Notes: generated from the letters alone by a model not told the origin. A DNA stretch of 64,000 nucleotides from Sphingomonas sp. (GCF_029239295.1 NZ_JAQZBC010000011.1:1-64000); one strand, 5' to 3'. Shown: positions 33,549-43,047, counted from the stretch's first letter. Numbers and translations are program-made.

Positions 33549-35426
33549 ATGGTGATGAAGAGATTTGCCCCTGCTATCCTTGCGTTGCTCGTCGTGCCCG
33601 CGATCGCCTACGCCGACCCGACCGCCCCCGCTGTTTCACCGGTCCTGACCACGCCAGACGCGAAAGACGTGCTGTCCTATGCGCGGCCGGAGATCGCGCG
33701 CGTGACGCATGTCGATCTGGACCTGACCGCCGACTTCGCCAGCAAGACGATGAGCGGCACCGCGGCGCTCGACGTGCTCGCTGCCCCGGGTGCGAAGGAA
33801 ATCATCCTCGACACCGACGGCCTGACCATCTCCTCCGTTACGGACGGGCAGGGCCGTACGCTGGCGTGGAAGGTCGGCGCCAGCGAGGCGTATAAAGGCG
33901 CGCCACTCACCATCCAGCTGAACGGCGCCAGCCGGATCGTCATTGCCTATCGCGCCGCGCCCAGCGCACGCGCCTTGCAGTGGCTGCCGGCGCAGCTGAC
34001 CGCGGGCAAGACCAAGCCCTACCTGTTCAGCCAGGGGCAGTCGATCAACAACCGCAGCTGGATCCCGACCCAGGATAGCCCCGGGATTCGCCAGACCTGG
34101 ACCGCGAAGATCACCGTTCCCGCCGATCTAGTGGCGGTGATGAGTGGTGAGAGGCTGACGCCCAAGGGCGAGCCGGCGGCCAAGGGACGGCGAACGTACC
34201 GCTTCGCGATGGACAAGCCGGTACCGCCGTATCTGATCGCGCTGGCAGTGGGCGATCTCGTCTTCAAGCCGCTGGGCAATCGCACCGGCGTCTGGACGGA
34301 GCCGACGATGCTCGATCGCGCGGCCTACGAACTGGCCGATACCGAGAAGATGGTCGAGGCGGCGGAGGGGCTGTACGGCGCTTACCGCTGGGGCCGGTAC
34401 GACGTGCTCGTCCTGCCGCCATCATTCCCGTTCGGCGGGATGGAAAACCCCACGCTGACCTTTCTGACGCCAACCTTCCTGACGGGGGACCGTGCCAATG
34501 TCGGCTTGGTTGCGCACGAGCTGGCGCATAGCTGGTCGGGCAATCTCGTCACCAATGCCACCTGGGCGGACAGCTGGCTGAACGAGGGTTTCACCAGCTA
34601 CTTCGAGAACCGGATCATGGAGCGGCTCTATGGCAAGGAGCGCGCCGATGTGGAGGCGGATCTCGCCTGGGACGAGCTGGAGACGAACTTCCGCGCTGCC
34701 GGGGGCCGCATGGCACCGGGCACGCGACTGCATGGCGATCCCGAGGGCGGGCAGGTCGATTATACCAAGGGTGCGATCTTCCTGCGGACGATTGAGGAGA
34801 CGGTCGGGCGCGAGCGGTGGGACGCGTATCTGCGCTCCTATTTCGACCGGCACGCCTTCAAACCGCAGACGACAGCTGGCTTCCTCAAGGACCTGCGCGC
34901 CAATCTGATCCGTGGCGATCAAGCGCTGGAAGCCAAGCTGCAACTCGATCGCTGGGCCTATGAGCCCGGCCTTCCGAACAATGCCGTCCACGTGAAATCG
35001 CCTTCCCTGGCGGCGGTGGAGCGGCAGGCGGCGGCGTTTGCGGCTGGCGGACCCGCGTCGGCGATCGATACGAAAGACTGGTCGACGCAACTCTGGTTGC
35101 GGTTCCTGGCGCGCCTGCCGCGGACGCTGCCCGCAGCGCGACTGGCCGATCTCGACCGTACCTTCGGCCTCTCCGAACAGACCAACGGCTATGTCCGCTC
35201 GGCCTGGCTCGAGCTGGCGATCGCGAACCGCTACGAGCCGGCGGTGCCGTCGATCGAGCAGTTCCTCACCAGCGTCGGCCGCACCTTGCTGGTGCGACCG
35301 CTGTATAAGGGGCTGAGGGCGCAGGGTGATTGGGGCATGCCGATCGCGCGCCGCATCTATGCGAAGGCGCGCCCGACCTATCATCCGGTGACGGCTGCCG
35401 CGATCGACAAGGTACTAGGCGAATAG
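33549..35426 (+). CDS. Exported M1 family zinc aminopeptidase
   Basis: A 625-aa protein with signal peptide (FAPAILALLVVPAIAYA). It has the M1 layout: N-terminal saddle domain (25-215), catalytic domain with substrate-binding GGMENPTLTF and zinc site HELAH (His323, His327) plus Glu346 in NEGFTSYFE, then a helical C-terminal domain with the leukotriene-A4-hydrolase-like end. It would remove N-terminal residues from peptides in the periplasm. The start is taken at ATG 33549, directly before the signal peptide; 33537 and 33555 are alternatives, and none has a strong ribosome site. Stands alone. Confidence 0.9.
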   Translation: MVMKRFAPAILALLVVPAIAYADPTAPAVSPVLTTPDAKDVLSYARPEIARVTHVDLDLTADFASKTMSGTAALDVLAAPGAKEIILDTDGLTISSVTDGQGRTLAWKVGASEAYKGAPLTIQLNGASRIVIAYRAAPSARALQWLPAQLTAGKTKPYLFSQGQSINNRSWIPTQDSPGIRQTWTAKITVPADLVAVMSGERLTPKGEPAAKGRRTYRFAMDKPVPPYLIALAVGDLVFKPLGNRTGVWTEPTMLDRAAYELADTEKMVEAAEGLYGAYRWGRYDVLVLPPSFPFGGMENPTLTFLTPTFLTGDRANVGLVAHELAHSWSGNLVTNATWADSWLNEGFTSYFENRIMERLYGKERADVEADLAWDELETNFRAAGGRMAPGTRLHGDPEGGQVDYTKGAIFLRTIEETVGRERWDAYLRSYFDRHAFKPQTTAGFLKDLRANLIRGDQALEAKLQLDRWAYEPGLPNNAVHVKSPSLAAVERQAAAFAAGGPASAIDTKDWSTQLWLRFLARLPRTLPAARLADLDRTFGLSEQTNGYVRSAWLELAIANRYEPAVPSIEQFLTSVGRTLLVRPLYKGLRAQGDWGMPIARRIYAKARPTYHPVTAAAIDKVLGE

Positions 35427-35451
35427 GGGGCGCGCGGCGCGCAAGGTGGCC

Positions 35452-36363
35452 TTAACGCGTGCGCGCCTCCGGCGGCGCGGCGCTTGCTTTCTTCCACGTC
35501 ACTGGAATGCGAAGGTAGCTGACGCCGTTGGCTTCGGCCGGCTGGAACGCGCCAGCGCGGATGTTGACCTGGATCGCCGGCAGCAGCAGCTTGGGGACGG
35601 AAAGACCCGCATCGCGCTGCACGCGCATCGCGACAAAGTCGTCCTCGCTCACCCCGTCATGTACATGGACGCTTGAGCGACGCTGGTTGCCCACCGTCGT
35701 TTGCCAGCGGTAATCGTCGCGTCCGGGCGCTTTGTAGTCGTGGCACAGGAACAGCCGGGTCGCGGCGGGAAGCGAGAGCAGGCGGCGGATCGACCGGTAG
35801 AGCCTGCGCGCATCGCCGCCCGGGAAGTCGGCTCGGGCGGTGCCATAGTCGGGCATGAACAAGGTGTCCCCGACGAAGGCGGCATCACCGATCAGATAGG
35901 CTACATCGGCGGGGGTATGGCCCGGCACGTGTAGTACCTCGACCTCCAGCGTGCCGATTGCGAAATGGTCGCCATCCTCGAACAAGCGGTCGAAATCGGT
36001 GCCATCGGTCTTCAGATCGTCCATCGCGAACATAGGGCGGAAAATCTTCTGCACGTCGCGAATATGCACCCCGATCCCGATCCAGGCACCGGTGTGCGCC
36101 TTGATGAACGGCGCGGCGGAGAGATGATCGGCATGGGCATGCGTCTCCAGCACCATCTCGATCCGCCAATCATGATCGCGGGCGAAGGCGACAATCCGCT
36201 CCGCGGAGGCTGTGTCTGCAACACCGCTCGCCAAATCGAAGTCGAGCACGGGATCGATGACCGCCGCGACGCGCGTCTCGGGATCGCCAACCAGATAGCT
36301 GACGGTGTTCGTGGGTTCGTCGAAGAAGGCTTCGATAAAGGGCTTTGTCATCATCACTTCCAT
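35452..36363 (-). CDS. blh: MBL-fold persulfide dioxygenase-like hydrolase (Blh/ETHE1 type)
   Basis: A 303-aa metallo-beta-lactamase-fold protein. Metal ligands: THAHADHLSA (HxHxDH), VPGHTPADV (His), GDTLFMPDYGTAR (Asp) and CHDY (His). DPETRVAAVIDPVLDFDLAS and the spacing match the ETHE1/Blh group, which oxidises glutathione persulfide to sulfite. It is divergent from a BigR-type repressor, rhodanese and TauE exporter, the known sulfide-detoxification set of Alphaproteobacteria (bigR-blh operons). The start MEVMM is exactly mirrored in the divergent gene because both lie in an inverted repeat. The C-terminal ~60 residues after the fold are unusual in length but have no clear domain. Confidence 0.85.
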   Translation of the reverse strand: MEVMMTKPFIEAFFDEPTNTVSYLVGDPETRVAAVIDPVLDFDLASGVADTASAERIVAFARDHDWRIEMVLETHAHADHLSAAPFIKAHTGAWIGIGVHIRDVQKIFRPMFAMDDLKTDGTDFDRLFEDGDHFAIGTLEVEVLHVPGHTPADVAYLIGDAAFVGDTLFMPDYGTARADFPGGDARRLYRSIRRLLSLPAATRLFLCHDYKAPGRDDYRWQTTVGNQRRSSVHVHDGVSEDDFVAMRVQRDAGLSVPKLLLPAIQVNIRAGAFQPAEANGVSYLRIPVTWKKASAAPPEARTR

Positions 36364-36423
36364 TAGGTCTTGCTAATATACGGAGACGCGCTATATAAGC
36401 AACACCTAATGGAAGTGATGATG
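36349..36423. promoter_or_regulatory. 75-bp palindromic operator/promoter region of the sulfide cluster
   Basis: The whole divergent region is one dyad centred at 36386. The outer arms (36349-36368 and 36404-36423) are perfect 20-bp inverted repeats that include both ATG codons and the first five codons of each gene (ATGGAAGTGATGATG, encoding MEVMM in both). The inner arms TTGCTAATATA (36370-36380) and TATATAAGCAA (36392-36402) match with one mismatch and are AT-rich like known BigR boxes. BigR probably binds the inner dyad and represses both directions until sulfide or persulfide forms its disulfide. Confidence 0.75.
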
Positions 36424-36735
36424 CTGAAGCCGCCGATGGACCTGGCGACGTTCGAGACGAAAGCGACCGACGTTGCCGACACGCTGAAGGCGATCGGCAA
36501 CGCGCGGCGGCTGATGCTGCTGTGCAAGCTGGTCGAGCATGGCGAAATGACCGTGGGAGATCTCTCGCGCGACGTGGGCCTGTCGCAGTCAGCCTGTTCG
36601 CAGCATCTGGCGAAAATGCGGGCCGAAGGGCTCGTGCGCTACCGGCGCGAGAGCCAGACGCTTTGGTACGCCATCGCCGACCCGCGCGTCGAAACGCTGC
36701 TCGCCACCCTCTACCAGCTTTATTGCAAGGACTGA
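36409..36735 (+). CDS. bigR: ArsR/SmtB-family sulfide-responsive repressor (BigR-like)
   Basis: A 108-aa winged-helix protein: KAIGNARRLMLLCKL, DLSRDVGLSQSACSQHLAKM (recognition helix), GLVRYRRESQTLWYAI (wing). Cys39 (LLCKL) and Cys106 (LYCKD) are placed like the two redox cysteines of BigR/SqrR, which form a disulfide or tetrasulfide with reactive sulfur. A third Cys (SACS) is in the recognition helix. ATG 36409 is preferred because it lies at the operator arm; an ATG 39 bases upstream would add residues inside the operator. Followed after 4 bases by the rhodanese gene. Confidence 0.88.
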   Translation: MEVMMLKPPMDLATFETKATDVADTLKAIGNARRLMLLCKLVEHGEMTVGDLSRDVGLSQSACSQHLAKMRAEGLVRYRRESQTLWYAIADPRVETLLATLYQLYCKD

Positions 36736-36739
36736 TGAA

Positions 36740-37258
36740 ATGACGCTTGCCACCCTTTCTCCGGCCGACGCGCGCGACATGGTCGCGGCAGGGGCGCGGT
36801 TGATCGACATTCGCGGGGCCGACGAACATGCGCGTGAGCGCATTCCGGGCGCCGCCAACCTGCCGCTCGACCGGATCGATACGCTGCCGCATGACGCGCG
36901 TCCCGTGGTGTTCCACTGCAAGTCCGGGATGCGGACTGCGGGCAACGCCGCCCGGCTGCGCGCCGCTGCGGGCGACTGTCAGGCCTATATCCTGGACGGT
37001 GGGATCGACGCCTGGCGCAACGCCGGCCTACCCACCGCATCCGATCGCTCGCATCCGATCGAGATCATGCGTCAGGTACAGATCACGGCCGGCGCGCTGG
37101 TCCTGATCGGGGCGCTGCTGGGCCTGTTTGTCGCACCGGGCTTCTTCGGCCTGTCGATGTTCGTGGGCGCGGGACTGATGGTTGCCGGGGTGACTGGATG
37201 GTGCGGCATGGCGAACCTGCTTCGGATCATGCCGTGGAACCGCAACACGGCATCCTGA
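36740..37258 (+). CDS. Rhodanese-DUF2892 membrane fusion protein
   Basis: A 172-aa protein: an N-terminal rhodanese domain (1-105) with catalytic Cys60 in HCKSGMRTAG and LIDIRGADEHARERIPGA, then a two-helix DUF2892 membrane anchor (about 110-165; ITAGALVLIGALLGLFVAPG and FVGAGLMVAGVTGWCGMANL). The layout is that of YgaP, a membrane sulfurtransferase. It would move sulfane sulfur from thiosulfate or persulfide at the inner face of the membrane. It lies 4 bases after bigR and 7 bases before the exporter. Confidence 0.88.
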   Translation: MTLATLSPADARDMVAAGARLIDIRGADEHARERIPGAANLPLDRIDTLPHDARPVVFHCKSGMRTAGNAARLRAAAGDCQAYILDGGIDAWRNAGLPTASDRSHPIEIMRQVQITAGALVLIGALLGLFVAPGFFGLSMFVGAGLMVAGVTGWCGMANLLRIMPWNRNTAS

Positions 37259-37265
37259 TCCAGTC

Positions 37266-38045
37266 ATGACCACGGCCACTATCCTTGCGGCCCTCGTTTC
37301 CGGAGGGGCGATCGGCCTGATCCTGGGACTGGTGGGCGGTGGCGGGTCGATCCTGGCCGTGCCGCTGCTGGTCTATGTCGTTGGTATTGCATCGCCCCAT
37401 GTGGCGATCGGCACCGCGGCAGTGGCGGTGGCGGCCAATGCGCTGGCGAGCCTGGTCGGCCATGCGCGCGGCGGGCGCGTGAAGTGGCCGTGCGCGAGCG
37501 TGTTCGCGGTGGCCGGCATGATCGGCGCGGCGCTGGGAGCCGCGCTGGGCAAATCCGTGGACGGGGACAAATTGCTGGCGCTGTTTGGCCTACTGATGAT
37601 CGGTGTCGGCCTGTCCATGGTGCGCAAGCGGAGAAAACCGGCCGCGCCCGATGTACGGCTGGCCAGCAACACTGCGGCTACCCTACTGCCGCGATTGATA
37701 CCCACCGGAATGCTCGTCGGACTGGCGGCGGGCTTCTTCGGGATCGGCGGCGGGTTCCTGATCGTGCCCGGACTGATCTTCGCCACCGCCATGCCGCTTC
37801 CCTACGCGATCGGCACGTCGCTGGTGGTGGTCAGCGCGCTCGGCCTGACCACCGCGCTATCCTACGCCGCGTCAGGCCTGGTCGACTGGAGCGTGACCGG
37901 GCTGCTGATCGCCGGCGGGGTCGGCGGGACAACCGCCGGCATTGCGCTGGGCAAGGTGCTTGGCGCGCGGAAGGGCGTGCTCGAACGGGGTTTCGCCGGC
38001 CTGGTGATCCTGATCGGCGGATATATCGCGGCCACCTCGCTCTGA
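37266..38045 (+). CDS. TauE/SafE family sulfite exporter
   Basis: A 259-aa membrane protein with eight predicted helices in two halves, each opening with a Gly-rich motif (GLILGLVGGGGSILAVPLLV and GLAAGFFGIGGGFLIVPGLI). This is the TauE/SafE fold that exports sulfite and other organosulfur anions. It is third in the bigR-rhodanese-tauE operon, so its job is to remove sulfite made by the divergent persulfide dioxygenase. Full length. Confidence 0.9.
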   Translation: MTTATILAALVSGGAIGLILGLVGGGGSILAVPLLVYVVGIASPHVAIGTAAVAVAANALASLVGHARGGRVKWPCASVFAVAGMIGAALGAALGKSVDGDKLLALFGLLMIGVGLSMVRKRRKPAAPDVRLASNTAATLLPRLIPTGMLVGLAAGFFGIGGGFLIVPGLIFATAMPLPYAIGTSLVVVSALGLTTALSYAASGLVDWSVTGLLIAGGVGGTTAGIALGKVLGARKGVLERGFAGLVILIGGYIAATSL

Positions 38046-38084
38046 CCGGCCAACGCCGGGCAGCGCGCGGCTGCGGCGATCACA

Positions 38085-40547
38085 TCATCCCTGATCAGCG
38101 CCGATCGGCATGCCCGGCGGCACCGTCACCTCGTTCGTGCTGTCGCGCAGCGCCTCAGCCAGCGCGTCCCGATTGCCGAGCAGCCGCGCAGTGGCGAGCG
38201 CCCAGGCGCGGTCCTCTGCATTGGCGAAGCGCCGCCCGGACTGCGCCGCCGCCCATTCGGCAAGCGCCTGGTCGATTGTGGTGGCAGCATCGGTGCCGCT
38301 GGCCGGCGCCGCAGCCGCGCGGGCAAGGTTCAGGACGATGCGGGTGCCGACCGCGCGGCGCACCGCCGCCAGCCTGGCATTGGGCGCCGCCGCACTGGCG
38401 GTCGCCAGCAAGCGGCTGGCGAGCAGCGCCGGGCCAGGCACCGCGGCATCACGGCGGTGCTGATCGGCGAGCCGGGCAAGCCGTTCCGGCGCGAGCAGCG
38501 CGGCGAGGCTGATCTCCGCCGCGACCTCTGCCGCCACTAGCGGATCGAACACGGCGCTGCCGGCCGTGCGCATCACCTCGATATCGGTCTGGCGGTCGCG
38601 GTCACCCGACCAGCCGGCAGACAAGGGCGCGATCAGCGCCTCCGGCACGTCCAGCACGGCAGGGTCGAGCGTTGCGAGGAGGGCGTCCAGCGCGCGGTGT
38701 TGCGCGGCACCGTCAACTGCCACCGCAGCGCTCGCATCGCCCGCGCCGCCGGCCACCGCATAGGTCGACAGCGCGCCGCCGAGCAGCTTGCCCGCTGCCT
38801 CGACCTGGTAGCGGTGGAGCAGCCAGATCGGCACGAACTTTCGACGCAGCGCCGCGACCGGCTCCCCTGCGGCGAGCGCGCCGGGACCAAAGCGCGCGAG
38901 CGCAGCGGTGCGCACCTCCATCATCCGGCCCAGCTCAGCGACCGGATCGGCGCCATCGTCCCACAGGCTGCCCCACGGCTGAGACGCCGACGCCGTACGG
39001 GCGTTTTCATCGGAGACGAAGCGCAGGCCGCGGCGCTCAGCCTCCGCCGCCTTCGACCGCGCGGCCGCGTCGGGATCGGCACTGGCGGGATCACCGTAGA
39101 GCCAGTCAATCGCATAATCGTCCCACGCGCCCAGACCGACACCATAAGCGTCCGACAGGTCGGGCGCGCCATCGACCAGGCCGATCCGCGGCGCGGGATA
39201 ATCCATCACCGAGGCGCGCGCCTGCGTGCTGCCGGCAAAATTGTGCTGCAATCCGAGCGCGTGGCCGACCTCATGCGCGGCGAGCTGGCGAATGCGGGCC
39301 AGCGCCACGACGGCCGGATCGTTAGGACCGCCCGTCCCGGTGCGGCCGGCGCCCACCAGCCCTTCGTAGATCAGCATATCCTGTCGCACGCGCAGCGACC
39401 CGAGCAGCACCGATCCCTTCAGGATCTCACCCGTGCGCGGATCGGACACGGCATAGCCATAGGACCAGCCGCGCGTCGCACGATTGACCCAGTTGACGAC
39501 ATTGTAGCGGATATCGAGCGGATCGGCGTCCGCGGGCAGGATTTCCACGCGATAGGCGTCGATGAAGCCGGCGGCTTCGAAGGCGGTTTTCCACCATGAC
39601 GCGCCTTCGAGCAGCGCGGTGCGGATCGGCTCTGGCGCGGCATTGTCGATGTAGAAGACGATCGGCTTCTTCACGCGTGAGCGCGGCGCGGCGGGATCGA
39701 CCCGTTCCAGCCGAAAGCGATTGGCGAGGTTCTGCACGATCTGCCCGCCCAGCGGCGCGCCGAAATCAAGCACTTGCGTGGCGAAGCTGCCACCGCGTGG
39801 ATCGAACGCGCGGCTGACATAGCCCGCGGGCGGCATGGCGATGAAGCTGTGACGCACCACCAGCGTGACCTGTCGGGGATCGGGCGCGATGTTGCGCACC
39901 TCCGCCCCCGGCGTTTCGCTGGCGTAGGTTTGCCGCGCCTCGAATTCCAAGTTCAGCGGAAAGGCGCGGACATTGTTGGTGTCAGCGGCGCTGAGCGCAT
40001 CGACCAGCTTCCAGCCCTTTTCCCCGCCGCTGTTGAGCTGCGCGGTGATCCCCTTCGTATCGCGCGCCAGAAAGGGCGCGATGTCGACCAGCAGCGTGCC
40101 GTCCGCGGCGTCGATGGCATCGCCCAGCCACAAAGTGGAAGTGGCAAAGGCGTCGCTGGCGGCGGCCTGCTCGGCCGCCGACGCGCCGGTGGCGCGGAAG
40201 CGCGGGTTGGCCAGTTCGAACGCCACCTTCTTGCCCAGTCGGCGGATGACCAACGCCTGTGCCGGCCCTGGCTGCGCGCGATCGAGCCCGATCGGCGCCG
40301 AGCCAAGCCCGGTGCGCAGCGCAGTGGTGTATAGCAGCCGCGCGGCCACGCCATCAGGCGCCGGGGCGGGGAGCGACAGGAGGATACGACCGCCCTTGCG
40401 ATCGACATGGAGCGGAAGCAGCCCGTCGAGCCGCTGCGTACCTGCGCGGGGATCGCTGCCCTGCGCGGCACCGCCAGCCGGGCGCTGCGCCACCGCGGCC
40501 TGGGACAACAGCAAGAGAGCACTGACGGCGATAGCGTTACGGATCAT
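38085..40547 (-). CDS. Secreted zinc metalloprotease (DUF5117/DUF4953 type)
   Basis: An 820-aa protein with signal peptide (IAVSALLLLSQAAVAQ). The central catalytic region has HEVGHALGLQHNFAGS with His425, Glu426, His429 and His435, a metzincin-like HExxHxxGxxH motif, preceded by VVNWVNRATRGWSYGYAVSDPRTGEILKG. The flanks match the DUF5117 (N-terminal) and DUF4953 (catalytic and C-terminal) metalloproteases common in Bacteroidetes and sphingomonads. The start is ATG 40547 with GGGGGAA ribosome site; the open frame continues 137 codons upstream without protein-like sequence. The substrate is not known. Confidence 0.88.
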   Translation of the reverse strand: MIRNAIAVSALLLLSQAAVAQRPAGGAAQGSDPRAGTQRLDGLLPLHVDRKGGRILLSLPAPAPDGVAARLLYTTALRTGLGSAPIGLDRAQPGPAQALVIRRLGKKVAFELANPRFRATGASAAEQAAASDAFATSTLWLGDAIDAADGTLLVDIAPFLARDTKGITAQLNSGGEKGWKLVDALSAADTNNVRAFPLNLEFEARQTYASETPGAEVRNIAPDPRQVTLVVRHSFIAMPPAGYVSRAFDPRGGSFATQVLDFGAPLGGQIVQNLANRFRLERVDPAAPRSRVKKPIVFYIDNAAPEPIRTALLEGASWWKTAFEAAGFIDAYRVEILPADADPLDIRYNVVNWVNRATRGWSYGYAVSDPRTGEILKGSVLLGSLRVRQDMLIYEGLVGAGRTGTGGPNDPAVVALARIRQLAAHEVGHALGLQHNFAGSTQARASVMDYPAPRIGLVDGAPDLSDAYGVGLGAWDDYAIDWLYGDPASADPDAAARSKAAEAERRGLRFVSDENARTASASQPWGSLWDDGADPVAELGRMMEVRTAALARFGPGALAAGEPVAALRRKFVPIWLLHRYQVEAAGKLLGGALSTYAVAGGAGDASAAVAVDGAAQHRALDALLATLDPAVLDVPEALIAPLSAGWSGDRDRQTDIEVMRTAGSAVFDPLVAAEVAAEISLAALLAPERLARLADQHRRDAAVPGPALLASRLLATASAAAPNARLAAVRRAVGTRIVLNLARAAAAPASGTDAATTIDQALAEWAAAQSGRRFANAEDRAWALATARLLGNRDALAEALRDSTNEVTVPPGMPIGADQG

Positions 40548-40688
40548 ATTTCCCCCTGCCGGCCGTGGTGCCGGATGGGCGGGCCCGTCGCAAGGGGAGG
40601 GCGCCGTCGCCCGGGTGCCCCCGTCGATTTGACAGGGTGGCGGGGGCAGCCTCATGTCGTCGCTCCCGTCCCGCCATGAGGCGTAGCA

Positions 40689-41417
40689 ATGGCGCGATTT
40701 CCCCCTCGTCCGACCCGGTTCGTCATTCTGCCGGCGCTTTTCCTGCTGGCGCCGGTTGCGCTGGCAGCCGCGCGGCCGCACGCGGCGGCCTGCGCAGTGC
40801 TGGGCGCGATGCCGCTCGAACGGCTGGCGGACGGCAGCTTGGCCGATGCCGGCCTGTCCGGCGTCGCCCGCCGCGCCGTTGTCGACGACCGCGCGGCGGC
40901 GCTGCGCCGCATCGCCACGACCTACGGCCCGGCGCGCGCCGAGCCCGTGATCGTTCACCTCAGCCGGGCGGATGCCCTGTGGCCATTTTCCTATAACAGT
41001 TTCGGTTCAACCGATTTCCTGCCCGGCCGCAGCTGTATCGTGCTGGGTCCCGATGGCCGCGGCGTCGACGTTTATGCCCACGAACTGCTTCACGCGGAGA
41101 TCGCCGATCGTGTCGGCTTCTGGACACGCTGGCGCCAGATGCCGGTGTGGTTCGACGAAGGCGCGGCGATGCAGGTCGACCATCGACCGGCGTTCGATCA
41201 CCCCGAGGCGGCCGGTGCGGCCGGCGGTGGGCGGATCGAGGAGAGGGGTAGCGCCGACAGCTTCTTCGCCGTCCCGCCCGATCAGCTGACCCGGCATTAC
41301 GCGCAGGCCAAGGTGGCGGTCGCCACGTGGTTGGATCGTACGGGGCGGAAGGGGTTCTACAGCCGGCTGGCCGAGATGCGGGAGGGGAAGAGCTTCGAGG
41401 CGATATGGGCCGAGTAG
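40689..41417 (+). CDS. Exported gluzincin-like metallopeptidase
   Basis: A 242-aa protein with signal peptide (FVILPALFLLAPVALAAARP). VYAHELLHAEIADRVG gives a HExxH motif, and MPVWFDEGAAMQVD 19-25 residues later gives the third ligand Glu, the gluzincin (MA clan) pattern. Two Cys (AACAVLG and SCIVLG) may pair. It is divergent from the large metalloprotease, 141 bp apart. No family name is certain. Confidence 0.72.
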   Translation: MARFPPRPTRFVILPALFLLAPVALAAARPHAAACAVLGAMPLERLADGSLADAGLSGVARRAVVDDRAAALRRIATTYGPARAEPVIVHLSRADALWPFSYNSFGSTDFLPGRSCIVLGPDGRGVDVYAHELLHAEIADRVGFWTRWRQMPVWFDEGAAMQVDHRPAFDHPEAAGAAGGGRIEERGSADSFFAVPPDQLTRHYAQAKVAVATWLDRTGRKGFYSRLAEMREGKSFEAIWAE

Positions 41418-41562
41418 CCTGCCGGGATGCACGAGCGCGCGGGGCAAGGTGGGCGCGCTCATTGGGGCGGACTGACGGGAGACGTCCGTTCGACATTCAA
41501 ACCGTTTACCGCACCCCGAAAGCCGCACTTCGTCATGACCTTGAGCGCGGGTAGGGTGCGGT

Positions 41563-42306
41563 ATGCGCATCGCTGCCGTCCAGTGCCACGCCGTTGCCGA
41601 CGATGCAGCCGGCGCGTGCGCGGAGATCGTTCAGCGTGTGCGCTGGGCCATGGATCAGGCGGTTGATCTGATCGTCTTTCCGGAGGCGTTCCTGCTGGGC
41701 CACTCCTACGATCCCGACACGATCTATTCCCGCGCGCACGAAGCGTCCCGCACCGCCCTGCGCGGATTGTGCGAACGGGTGGCCGCGTTCCCGGTGACGG
41801 TGGTGGTTGGCGCCTTCGATGTTGATCCCCCGCGCATATTCAACAGCGCGTTCGTCATCGAGCACGGGCAGATCACCGGACGCTATTCCAAGGCGCATCC
41901 CAATGAGCCGGGAGTGACGGCCGGTCACTCCTTCCCCACGTTCGTGAAGTCCGGAACGCGCTATGGCATCAACATTTGCAACGATGCCAACCATCCCGAT
42001 GCCGCCAAACAGCTGGCGCAGCAGGGTGCCGAATTGATCCTCTACCCGCTCAACAACATGCTGCCACCCGCCACGGCGGAGCGATGGCGTGCAAAAAGCC
42101 TCGCGAACCTCACCAACCGAGCTCGCGAAACCGGGTGCTGGATCGTTTCCTCTGATGTGACCGGCACGTCCGGTGATTTGCTGAGCTACGGATGCACAGC
42201 GATCGTGGCGCCAGACGGCGACGTGGTCGCGCGCGTGCCGGAGCACAGCGCGGCGGTGGCGATCTATGACATGCCAGAACGGCAGCTTCGGTCCGGGAAA
42301 GTATGA
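41563..42306 (+). CDS. Carbon-nitrogen hydrolase (nitrilase superfamily)
   Basis: A 247-aa protein with the complete nitrilase triad: Glu41 (VFPEAFLLG), Lys110 (GRYSKAHPNE) and Cys139 (GINICNDANHP), plus AVQCHA at the first strand and LTNRARETGCWIVSSDVTG. It would hydrolyse an amide or N-carbamoyl compound; the NDANHPD after Cys differs from omega-amidase or N-carbamoylputrescine consensus, so the substrate is open. No signal peptide. It stands 145 bp after the peptidase and 125 bp before the MOSC gene. Confidence 0.85.
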   Translation: MRIAAVQCHAVADDAAGACAEIVQRVRWAMDQAVDLIVFPEAFLLGHSYDPDTIYSRAHEASRTALRGLCERVAAFPVTVVVGAFDVDPPRIFNSAFVIEHGQITGRYSKAHPNEPGVTAGHSFPTFVKSGTRYGINICNDANHPDAAKQLAQQGAELILYPLNNMLPPATAERWRAKSLANLTNRARETGCWIVSSDVTGTSGDLLSYGCTAIVAPDGDVVARVPEHSAAVAIYDMPERQLRSGKV

Positions 42307-42431
42307 AACTGGCCGGACGCCTTTCACCCAGCCACTGCCATTCCTGACCGCCATAGCGAAAGCGGGTAGTCTGTGGGCGCCCGATTGCGGACATCGGGCG
42401 GCCCGCCTAGATTCCAGCTCGGGAGGGTTGG

Positions 42432-42977
42432 ATGTCGGAACCCCAAGTGTGCGCGGTCGCTCGCGACAATGTCCATCGGTTCTCCAAGCAGACCGCACCA
42501 GAGATCGAGGTGATGGCGGGGCTGGGCGTGCTCGGCGACGCTCACGAAGGCATCACGGTCAGGCACCGATCGCGCGTGGCGGTTTACCCGACACAGCCGA
42601 ACCTCCGGCAGGTGCACTTGATACAAAGCGAACTGTTCGAGGAGCTTCGAGCGAAGGGCTTCAACGTCGGACCCGCCGACCTTGGCGAGAACGTCACCAC
42701 AATGGGCATCGATCTACTCGCCCTGCCGAGGCATGCCTTGCTTCGGATCGGTTGTGACGTGGAGTTGGAAGTGACCGGTTTGCGAAACCCGTGCGCTCAG
42801 ATCGAGCGGTTCCAGCCCGGGCTGCTCGCCGCTGTGCTGGATCGCGGACCGAACAACGAGGTGATCCGCAAAGCCGGTATAATGACCATCGTGAAAGCAG
42901 GGGGGATGATCCGCCCCGGCGACCCGATTGACGTCGTGCTGCCGTCGCTTCCTCATTTGCCGCTGGAGCGGGTCTGA
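42432..42977 (+). CDS. MOSC domain protein
   Basis: A 181-aa protein made of one MOSC domain: LGVLGDAHEGITVRH near the start, RQVHLIQSEL, LGENVTTMGIDLLALPRHAL, ELEVTGLRNPCAQIERF with the conserved Cys in NPC, and the C-terminal GDPIDVVLP. MOSC domains bind molybdenum cofactor or sulfur and occur in YiiM/YuaD-type reductases of N-hydroxylated compounds. The ATG at 42432 follows GGGAGGGTTGG. Single gene. Confidence 0.85.
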   Translation: MSEPQVCAVARDNVHRFSKQTAPEIEVMAGLGVLGDAHEGITVRHRSRVAVYPTQPNLRQVHLIQSELFEELRAKGFNVGPADLGENVTTMGIDLLALPRHALLRIGCDVELEVTGLRNPCAQIERFQPGLLAAVLDRGPNNEVIRKAGIMTIVKAGGMIRPGDPIDVVLPSLPHLPLERV

Positions 42978-43047
42978 CGCGGGCTTTGCGCCGCAGTCTG
43001 AGACCGTCAGCGTTCGGCCAAGCCGTGCATCGTAGATATACCAATTT

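Noticed and set aside
40548..40958. Upstream extension of the large metalloprotease
   Set aside because: The signal peptide and the GGGGGAA ribosome site mark ATG 40547; the added part would overlap the divergent peptidase gene.
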